A stretch of 64,000 nt of DNA, taken from NCBI GenBank assembly GCA_903887845.1, contig CAISRC010000122.1, positions 40,122 to 104,121 on the forward strand. The letters run 5' to 3'. This document shows positions 57,465 through 64,000 of the stretch, piece by piece. Made by a program: the position numbers and the translations under genes. How positions within the stretch are numbered: position 1 is the stretch's first letter; the number at the start of each line of letters is the position of its first letter. The notes below the pieces were generated by a model, which had not been told where the DNA came from, made no database searches, and saw nothing but the letters and a program-made list of their open reading frames with translations. The DNA comes from an uncultured Chlorobiaceae bacterium (GTDB lineage: Bacteria; Bacteroidota; Chlorobiia; Chlorobiales; Chlorobiaceae).

Positions 57465-59329
57465 ATATCATAGAGATGTTTATATATGCCTCCAACCTTA
57501 AGCAACTCATCATGATTGCCAGACTCCGCAGCCCGTCCACGGTCCATAACAATAATCCTGTCTGCATTTCTGATAGTCGAAAGACGGTGTGCAACTACAA
57601 GCGCAGTACGATTTTCGAGAGCATGATCAATAGCCTGCTGTACCACCTTTTCAGACTCATTATCAAGAGCACTGGTAGCCTCATCAAAAATCAACAGTTC
57701 AGGATTTTTGACCATGGCGCGTGCAATGGCCAGGCGCTGCCTCTGACCACCGGAAAGCTGGACTCCCCTGTCGCCAATCAATGTCTCATATTGTTCCGGC
57801 TTTTCTTCAATAAACTGATGAGCATTTGCCATTTTTGAAGCCGTAATAACCCGCTCATGACCGATCTCTTCATTGGTGCCATAAGCAATATTTGCCTTAA
57901 TAGTATCGTTAAACAGTATAACCTCCTGGCTGACCACACCAATCATACGCCGCAACTGCTTAAAGTCAAATTCGCGAATATCAACTCCATCGATGGTGAT
58001 CCTGCCTGAATCCACATCGTAGAAACGCAGAAGAAGATCAACAGTCGTTGACTTGCCGGAACCGGACTGACCCACAAGAGCAACCATTTCCCCTTTCTTG
58101 ATCTCGAACGAAACATGATCAAGCACATTGGAAGCATCAGCATCTGTGCTGTATTTAAAACAGACATCCTCAAACCTGATCTCATGCGAAAAACCGGTAA
58201 TGTCACGTGTGCCATTTTTGATATCGGGAACCGTGTCGAGAAGCTCAAACAAACGCTCTGCAGAGATCATCCCAAGCGCCATCTGGGTATTAACATCCCC
58301 GAACATCTTGATTGGCCCCATTGTTGAATAGAGGGTAAAAGCAAATAATATAAGTTCTGACGAGGTCATCCTTCCATCAAACACCTGCAAGCCGCCAAAC
58401 CAAAGCACAAGAGCTATTGCTGCCACAAGAAGGGTTTCATTAAGGGGCCCGATAATATTACGCAACCTGGCAATTCTGATGTCAAGGTTCCGAAAACCAC
58501 GAGTAAATGCCTGAAACCGTTCAAGCTCAACATTTTCGAAAGCACTCGACTTGATGACCTTGATACCGCTGAATTTTTCCTGCAATACGGAGTTCATATC
58601 TCCCATTGAGCTGCGAAAAGTGGTAGCGAGGCCTTTAACCTGTTTGCCAATAATGCGAATGACAAAAAATATAAGGAGTGAAGTAAAGGAGGCAAAAAGG
58701 GTAAGTTTCCAGCTCAACACAAAAAGAACACTGACGTAAACAAATATCGAAAAAGGATTCTGCAAAAAATTGACAAAGGTGGAACTCACCGTATTGTTAA
58801 CCGCCTGCACATCATTATAAACCAGGTTCATCAAGTTACCAACCCTGTTCTTGTTGAAATAATCGAGGTGCATCTCGATGATATTACTGAAGACATCGTC
58901 CCTGAGTTTTTTCGCTGTCTTGGTCTGAATCCTGAAAATGATCTGACCGTTCAGATAGACAAACAGGTTTTTAACAGCAAACGATGCAATCAGAAAAAGA
59001 CAGATATTGAGCAAAGTCTGCTGTTTTGTCTCGGCATGAAACACATTGGAGAACGTCGCAGTTACTGAAGCCTTCAGTTTTTCAGTATCAACCCCCTTAA
59101 AGCCAATGAGCCCATTCTTGTCCTGACCCTTGTTCTCAGTAACACCTGCTCCGGGACGCACCGGAGCCTCAATAGTCCTGTCAGCATTAAATACTGCATT
59201 TAAAAGAGGAAGAACCGAATAGATAGAGACCACGCCAAGCAGGGACGACATGACACTGACAACGACAACAAGCACTATTTTCCCTTTTGAGGGAAGGAGA
59301 TAGCGGATAAGCCTTAAAAATAATTTCAT
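57425..59329 (-). CDS. MsbA-like ABC transporter
   Basis: From ATG 59327-59329 the product has 634 residues (MKLFLRLIRYLLPSKGKIVL); the frame opens 21 codons earlier. Six transmembrane helices are followed by a nucleotide-binding domain with VGQSGSGKST, LSGGQRQRLAIARAM, LLIFDEATSALD and VVAHRLST. An unusual polar insert of about 60 residues lies in the loop after the first helix. It resembles lipid A flippase MsbA and glycan exporters. Its location inside the glycan island suggests export of a lipid-linked glycan. Confidence 0.9.
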   Translation of the reverse strand: MKLFLRLIRYLLPSKGKIVLVVVVSVMSSLLGVVSIYSVLPLLNAVFNADRTIEAPVRPGAGVTENKGQDKNGLIGFKGVDTEKLKASVTATFSNVFHAETKQQTLLNICLFLIASFAVKNLFVYLNGQIIFRIQTKTAKKLRDDVFSNIIEMHLDYFNKNRVGNLMNLVYNDVQAVNNTVSSTFVNFLQNPFSIFVYVSVLFVLSWKLTLFASFTSLLIFFVIRIIGKQVKGLATTFRSSMGDMNSVLQEKFSGIKVIKSSAFENVELERFQAFTRGFRNLDIRIARLRNIIGPLNETLLVAAIALVLWFGGLQVFDGRMTSSELILFAFTLYSTMGPIKMFGDVNTQMALGMISAERLFELLDTVPDIKNGTRDITGFSHEIRFEDVCFKYSTDADASNVLDHVSFEIKKGEMVALVGQSGSGKSTTVDLLLRFYDVDSGRITIDGVDIREFDFKQLRRMIGVVSQEVILFNDTIKANIAYGTNEEIGHERVITASKMANAHQFIEEKPEQYETLIGDRGVQLSGGQRQRLAIARAMVKNPELLIFDEATSALDNESEKVVQQAIDHALENRTALVVAHRLSTIRNADRIIVMDRGRAAESGNHDELLKVGGIYKHLYDIQFSGKMPEDTPP

Positions 59330-59439
59330 AAAAATTTTCTGTTCTTGAACTATGGTTAGTTTATAATCGAAGCCTTCACCTCTTCTTAACAAAAAAGAAC
59401 TAATCTGAATAATCCGGGCTTGCTGAATAGAGAGTTATA

Positions 59440-60318
59440 CTATTTTTTTCTTTTTTTAATGTTTAGAAAATCCCTGATAGTTATTCTTTTAGAGGACATT
59501 TTGAGAATACCCAGTTGCTTTTGTACTTCAGGGACAATAAAAGTTGTTTTTCTTCGATGCTCGATAAAAGCTCGAACTCGATCGTATTCGATCTCTTGTT
59601 TTTTGTTTAATATTCCGTTTGCTGGAATTGTGTTACTACCGTCACTCTTGAAGTAATAATCGCCAATCACCGTTTTTATTTCAGTAAAATCGGAAGGGCA
59701 GGCAGCACATAGTCGAAGCAATAAATCATAATCTTCTTCCCAAACAATTGTGTTGTCAAAAGACAGAATATTTGGTGGCACAATTGATCTATCAATAAGC
59801 AAAGAGTGAATCGGACAAAAATTTGAGCGAAACAGGTCTTCCAGAGTTTCTCCTGAAAAAGACAGCTCTCTTAGCCCTGCAACATGCATAAATTGCTCAA
59901 ATACATTGATATTAATCGTACGAACTGCTGCAAAGGCAATGGCCCTTTTGCTCGCCTTGAGACATTGTGTGAGGATAGAATAAGCTTCAGGATAAAGAAC
60001 ATCATCATAATCCAGAAACGCAACATATTGACCTGTGACTGCGGCTAGTCCCAAATTCAAAAGTTCTGTCCGAGCATCAATCGGGAAAGCTTTTTCCATG
60101 TTTTTAATCGTGAGTATCGGCGCGTTGGGCAAACTAAAAAATGGCGCCAACGTGTCTTGTATATCGACAATCTGTCTTTCAGTAAAACGTTGTACAGCAA
60201 TGATGATGTGAAGCGGTCTGTGTAACTGTCCCACAAGAGAAAAAATGCATCGATCAAGCTCATTAAGGCGATTTATGTCGTGAAAACGGACGATGCAGTC
60301 AACTTGATTTCTTATCAT
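59440..60318 (-). CDS. GT2-type glycosyltransferase
   Basis: A 292-residue GT-A protein (MIRNQVDCIVRFHDINRLNE), with FLDYDDVLYPEAYSIL as the DxD-type motif and VWEEDYDLLLRLCAACPSDF as the ED/EEDYD catalytic region. It lies 3 bp after the large fusion gene on the same strand and is probably co-transcribed with it and with the MsbA-like gene. The sugar is unknown. Confidence 0.85.
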   Translation of the reverse strand: MIRNQVDCIVRFHDINRLNELDRCIFSLVGQLHRPLHIIIAVQRFTERQIVDIQDTLAPFFSLPNAPILTIKNMEKAFPIDARTELLNLGLAAVTGQYVAFLDYDDVLYPEAYSILTQCLKASKRAIAFAAVRTININVFEQFMHVAGLRELSFSGETLEDLFRSNFCPIHSLLIDRSIVPPNILSFDNTIVWEEDYDLLLRLCAACPSDFTEIKTVIGDYYFKSDGSNTIPANGILNKKQEIEYDRVRAFIEHRRKTTFIVPEVQKQLGILKMSSKRITIRDFLNIKKRKK

Positions 60319-60321
60319 AAT

Positions 60322-63243
60322 TTACCAGCGAGGTTTTGCAAAACTGAATTGATGAGAAAAATCTGGTATGTGTCGCCAATCTTCGGTCACACGTGCAGAA
60401 ATTCGTGACCGTATTGGTATGCCCTGCTTCTTCAGTTCGTGTCTCAACCAAATCTCAAATTCGGCCGATCCCCACTTCCGTGCCAGCATAATGCCGGATT
60501 CAAAAATCATTTTCAAGGTTGCTGGCGACATTTCCCGATTAGTGACCGCATGCAAAAACAGCGCACGCGGACACGTTTTCAGCGCATAACCATGAGCGCG
60601 GGCGCGCCACGAAAGATCGACATCTTCGCAGTACATAAAAAACTCTTCATCAAACCCTCTCAAATCGTTGAACGCCTCCCTTGAAATGGCGATACACGCA
60701 CCCGATACCCATGGCGTCTCAAAAGTGCATGTATCGTAAGGTTTGGGGTGTTCAACCGGAAATTGCAACGCTTCAACAAGTGCCTTGCCATGTGCCGCCC
60801 GAACCATCTGCACTAAAGCTCCCACTGCTTTGGGATGCAGCAGACCGTCAGGATTGATGGCGATATATATATCATACCCCGCATCAAATGCTTCACGCAT
60901 GAGAATATTGTGGCCACCTCCAAATCCGCGATTATCCTGGTTTTCTATACGAGTTATGAAGTCTGTTTCGGTGATCTTGTTTTTTGTACTTGCCCCGTTG
61001 TCAATGACAAAGAATGCTCTATAAGTATCCAGACCCGCTGATTCCATAGAAATTTTCGCAGCAGCAATCGAACGGTTCAGCTCCTGTTCGGAATTGTTGT
61101 AAGTAACAAGCCCTACTGCCACGCGATTATCGGGAGTGATTGTAATATGTGTCCCCAAGGCATGGTTTCTGATATGAGTAAAAAGTTGAGATGCTGGCTT
61201 ACTGACTATAGTTGGCATAACACTACGGGGTTTAACACCGCGAGGATCTAACAATCGGAAAAATACTTGACCAACTGTAGTAGATAAATCCTCCATACTT
61301 GAAACATGAATAATCTTTGTCGTCTTTTCATACAGTTCGGGCCTGGCAATTTTGATCCAGTTGAAGCCAGCATGTTCACAGGTATGAAAGAATAGGCGTT
61401 CAACAGCATGAGCAAGTGTTGCATCGATCTGGTTCGATTCTACATCGAAATCTTCAGTTTGTAGTCCAATGTCAAGCAAAGGCTTTAGCGCCAGAGTTCG
61501 TGCCCAGAACATCGAACCAGAAGGAAAATCAAGGGGTTCTTTCTCGTCGAGTGTAAACCCCATCTGTTGAGCAAGCTGTTGTGCAATCAAGAAATTGCCT
61601 CCCCAATTTACCCATTGGCGCATTAGTTCAAAATGCTGAGCAGCAATCATCCCGATGTTTGGGAATTGCTCAAAAACAGAAAAAATACTGCTCACTACTT
61701 GTGGTGTTCCTAGTAAGCTCTCAAGTAAGAAATGTCGCCAATGTGATAATACATCTTCATGCGTTGACAATTTTCCATGAATATGGAGTACGTAGTCATA
61801 GTTGCTATAAACATCTCTGAACGACACCAGTTTTGGAGCTATGTCGCGGCCCTGGTTAGGCACCACACGGACTTCGACAGAACCTTTTTTCCATCCAGCA
61901 AACACGTTTCTGATAGCAGTTGCCTTGAAATGGTCTGTTGTTGAAATATAGAGGTCAATATCAGTAGGCACATTGTAGAGGTACGATTGAATTTCGCACG
62001 CAAGCTCTTCGTAATAAATATGAATAATAGCAGCAACCTTTCTTTCCGAAAAATATTTTTTCCCAGTAAACAGAAATGGAACAGCAATACTGCAATCAAT
62101 ATCAAGAGGACGGGCGACTTCGGGGGGCTGTGTTAGTGCCAGTATCGGTGTAACAACAGCGGATAGTGTATCGTTGGAGTTCTTTATCCCGAATAACTTG
62201 AATAAAAGGTGACGAATTTTTCTTGATCGCTTTCTTATTGAGTGTGTAATTTTTCGTATCGGCTTGGTCATCCGCCAACTGCTGGAGTTAACTATTTTTT
62301 TGAGGCTATGTTCCAGCTCCGCAATTGTTTTGTCTTTTACTAAGGATTGCTGCAAAGCGGTATTGATCCCCATTATCTGCTCATCACAGGTATTTTCCAG
62401 CTCTACAATTATTTTGTCTTTTACTAAAGCGTCCTCTATTGATTGCTGCAAAGCGGTATTGATCCCCATTATCTGCCCATCGCACTCAGAAATAGCCAGA
62501 GATAAACGATGTTCAACATCTACCATTTTGCCAAGCCTTTCAAATACGTATTTTATACGTTTTTGGCCTGATAGAGATTGAAATTCATAAATTATCTCGG
62601 TTATTGCAGGATTTTGTTCACTCCCGACTATGAGAACGCCAAGACCGTCAGAATGGTCAAATGCTATATGAGGATATTGCTTTGATATCTCTTCCCAGAA
62701 TTTCCAGACGCCAAAATTTCGGTTTTTAACATGGATATCGTGAAAAAGAACCACTCCACTATGTGACAGCTTTGGAAGCCAGCTTTCAAAATCACGCTTA
62801 ACAGCTTCGTAGGTGTGCAGACCATCGATATGAAGCAAGTCAATCGAATGATCATTGAAAGACAATAAAGCATTATCAAAGGTCATCCGAAGCAATCGGG
62901 AAAAAGTAGAGTATTTACTTTTGTTATAGGAATCAACCTCTGTATAAACGCTGTTATCATAAAAACCGGCATGTTCATCACCCTCCCAAGTATCAACAGC
63001 ATAACATTTGGTAGGTAACAGGTTACTCTGTACACTCTGGCAAAAGGCAAAGTATGAATTACCGGAATGAGTTCCGAGTTCTACAAAAACAGAAGGTTTA
63101 ACAACCTCTATTATCCAGAATGCCAAGGGAATATGACCGATCCACCCTGTTGGTTCAACAATTCTTTCTGGTTTAAGAAAAAGAGAATTTGTGATCATAA
63201 CGATAGATGAATCATTGACGTAAACGCTTCTGGTTCCATGCAA
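60322..63243 (-). CDS. Methyltransferase / RgpF-like / GT2 fusion protein
   Basis: A 973-residue multi-domain protein. Order: a class I SAM-methyltransferase domain (about 40-190; FVELGTHSG at 53-61, LLHIDGLHTYEAVKRDFESW, VVLFHDIHVKNRNFG), a coiled coil with an internal tandem duplication (about 245-315), a basic helix, an RgpF-like rhamnan-synthesis domain (about 385-660; VVPNQGRDIAPKL, YVLHIHGKLS) and a C-terminal GT2 domain (about 715-940; GLVTYNNSEQELNRS, DNRGFGGGHNI, WVSGACIAISREAFNDLRGF). It probably builds and caps a rhamnose-rich surface glycan. The domain roles are by family; the coupled function is inferred. Confidence 0.87.
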   Translation of the reverse strand: MHGTRSVYVNDSSIVMITNSLFLKPERIVEPTGWIGHIPLAFWIIEVVKPSVFVELGTHSGNSYFAFCQSVQSNLLPTKCYAVDTWEGDEHAGFYDNSVYTEVDSYNKSKYSTFSRLLRMTFDNALLSFNDHSIDLLHIDGLHTYEAVKRDFESWLPKLSHSGVVLFHDIHVKNRNFGVWKFWEEISKQYPHIAFDHSDGLGVLIVGSEQNPAITEIIYEFQSLSGQKRIKYVFERLGKMVDVEHRLSLAISECDGQIMGINTALQQSIEDALVKDKIIVELENTCDEQIMGINTALQQSLVKDKTIAELEHSLKKIVNSSSWRMTKPIRKITHSIRKRSRKIRHLLFKLFGIKNSNDTLSAVVTPILALTQPPEVARPLDIDCSIAVPFLFTGKKYFSERKVAAIIHIYYEELACEIQSYLYNVPTDIDLYISTTDHFKATAIRNVFAGWKKGSVEVRVVPNQGRDIAPKLVSFRDVYSNYDYVLHIHGKLSTHEDVLSHWRHFLLESLLGTPQVVSSIFSVFEQFPNIGMIAAQHFELMRQWVNWGGNFLIAQQLAQQMGFTLDEKEPLDFPSGSMFWARTLALKPLLDIGLQTEDFDVESNQIDATLAHAVERLFFHTCEHAGFNWIKIARPELYEKTTKIIHVSSMEDLSTTVGQVFFRLLDPRGVKPRSVMPTIVSKPASQLFTHIRNHALGTHITITPDNRVAVGLVTYNNSEQELNRSIAAAKISMESAGLDTYRAFFVIDNGASTKNKITETDFITRIENQDNRGFGGGHNILMREAFDAGYDIYIAINPDGLLHPKAVGALVQMVRAAHGKALVEALQFPVEHPKPYDTCTFETPWVSGACIAISREAFNDLRGFDEEFFMYCEDVDLSWRARAHGYALKTCPRALFLHAVTNREMSPATLKMIFESGIMLARKWGSAEFEIWLRHELKKQGIPIRSRISARVTEDWRHIPDFSHQFSFAKPRW
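62311..62493. repeat. In-frame tandem duplication in the fusion gene
   Basis: Two adjacent units, 62311-62394 (84 bp) and 62395-62493 (99 bp), share near-identical sequence with a 36-bp fully identical core (62345-62380 and 62441-62476) and differ by a 15-bp insertion. In protein they read QIMGINTALQQS...LVKDKTIAELE and QIMGINTALQQS...LVKDKIIVELE. Both keep the frame. The high identity suggests a recent event lengthening the coiled coil. Confidence 0.9.
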
Positions 63244-63409
63244 ACATTTCCACTATAAACATTTAAAAGAAGCTCAATAACCCGTTTAAAAAAAAGATAA
63301 ACTTAACATGATTTAGAATGAGCGACATGTTGAGTATCCCGGGGAAAGTGTAACAGTCATTCCGGGTGAATATGTACAACCTTTTCCATACTAAATTAGC
63401 GGTTAGAAC
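63244..63409. other. Gap between the fusion gene and the istB relic
   Basis: This stretch has no convincing gene. A short plus-strand frame (EYPGESVTVIPGEYVQPFPY) is open near 63330-63393 but has no start and no recognised family. It may contain the promoter of the large fusion gene and the end of the decayed insertion sequence; no terminal repeat could be defined. Confidence 0.4.
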
Positions 63410-63800
63410 TTACTGAATAATTTCCAATTTTTTCTTCTTAATGATTCACTTTTCAACTCAATTCAGTGGGCCTTTCCGACTAATCGTCCCATGAATCATC
63501 GGGGACCAAATGACGTCATACCACTAGCCAACAGAAATCTGGAATGCGATCATCATTGCCTGCATTCCATACCTGTCTTCACGGATCTGCAGAAGCGCAA
63601 TACATGTCGCTGAATCGAGAGGTTGCAAACCGAAATCATCAGGGATAATCGTATTGGTTCGCTCTATGTGGTTGAGCACCGGCAACGGTGCCAACAAATT
63701 TTGTCCAAAAAAATCCGCTCAAGAAACCGTTTCATATCGAAATACATCATTTGACAGCCATATGAAGATACCTATCTTTCCACAGTAGTGTCCGGTAAAA
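63410..63800 (-). pseudogene. Decayed IS21-type istB (transposase helper ATPase)
   Basis: Read on the minus strand, fragments of IstB follow each other in the right order: a degenerate P-loop (TGHYCGKIG), YFDMKRFLERI, HIERTNTIIPDDFGLQPLD (the Walker B region), IALLQIREDRYGMQAMMIA, then after an in-frame stop WYDVI, and after a further frame change IELKSESLRRKKLEIIQ with a stop at 63410-63412. At least one stop and two or more frameshifts make it non-functional. The match to IstB is by motif recognition. The istA partner would be to the right, outside the window or lost. Confidence 0.8.
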
Positions 63801-64000
63801 AATAAAAACGGTCTGAAAACACCTGAGAAACGGCGATATTAAAAGTGACAAAACAATTGAGGGAACCTCTAAAAAGTGTCTTTTGATACATGTTGAAAAA
63901 TGAGTATCACCAATATACTATTCCACAATAGTATCAAAAGCATTGCTCTTTGACATATTTTTTGATGTAGAAATACCTTGTTTGTTTTCGACTGAGCGCA
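63801..64000. other. AT-rich edge without a recognised gene
   Basis: Apart from the nested inverted repeats nothing coding can be supported in the last 200 bases. No istA-like frame is recognised here. Confidence 0.4.
63880..63940. repeat. Nested inverted repeats near the right edge
   Basis: A 10-bp inverted repeat, CTTTTGATAC (63880-63889) and GTATCAAAAG (63931-63940), encloses a second perfect hairpin, ACTATT-CCAC-AATAGT (63917-63932). The two share bases at the boundary so they would compete. They lie upstream of the istB relic. They could be part of an insertion-sequence end or an old terminator. Confidence 0.6.

Noticed and set aside
62345..62476. Repeat pair considered as a CRISPR-like array
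   Set aside because: There are only two copies, in frame within a coding sequence, without regular unique spacers; it is a tandem duplication.

Overview
The window reads as a chromosomal segment of a green sulfur bacterium (Chlorobiaceae, Chlorobium/Pelodictyon type). The grounds are: a CrtU-like carotenoid enzyme with an embedded Rieske domain, an omega-type RNA polymerase subunit of the Bacteroidota/Chlorobiota kind, a tiny AURKAIP1/COX24-type basic protein, a stand-alone GlmU-like uridylyltransferase, and a Gram-negative envelope gene set (LpxB, KdsD, BamA, LptC, Skp/OmpH, MlaD). The lineage is an inference from gene content; no rRNA gene is present to confirm it.

Layout. 1-17.2 kb: end of an MCE/MlaD gene, a serine hydrolase, the CrtU-like gene (convergent and overlapping), lpxB, a phosphohexomutase, a compact ECF sigma factor / single-span protein / Spy-CnrX-like sensor trio, a Wzx-like flippase, kdsD, sucD, gatA, uppS and bamA. 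17.2-22.6 kb: a bifunctional-nuclease-family gene with a UVR motif, two tiny overlapping ORFs of unknown value, tRNA-Leu(GAG), tRNA-Lys(UUU), a 35-residue basic protein, rho, folC, ruvA and rpsT. 22.8-33.2 kb: archaeal-type glmM, an ABC exporter, an orphan LolC/E-type permease, fni with a prenyl synthase, dprA, ompH/skp, lptC, panD and a GlmU-like pyrophosphorylase. 33.2-47.4 kb (all minus strand): a VOC protein, rpoZ, gmk, yicC, then the classical rimP-nusA-infB-rbfA-truB-ribF-rpsO block ending in a clear terminator, preceded by cdsA, a PTS-IIA domain protein, hisS and a glutaredoxin-like gene, with a CPBP protease upstream of cdsA.

47.5-63.2 kb is an accessory surface-polysaccharide island. 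Eight plus-strand glycosyltransferase genes (GT4, GT9, GT2 types) face an MsbA-like ABC transporter, a GT2 gene and a 973-residue methyltransferase/RgpF/GT2 fusion on the minus strand. The middle of the island (about 53.4-55.5 kb) is visibly more AT-rich than the flanks. The right edge (63.4-63.8 kb) carries a decayed IS21-type istB gene, consistent with a mobile history.

Functionally the window couples envelope building (lipid A, Kdo, undecaprenyl carrier, BamA/Skp, LPS export, UDP-GlcNAc precursors, O-antigen-like glycan assembly) with core translation and transcription genes. The most unusual items are the three-domain glycan fusion with an internal tandem duplication, the minimal ECF/anti-sigma/sensor trio, the Rieske domain inserted in the flavoprotein, and the istB relic.
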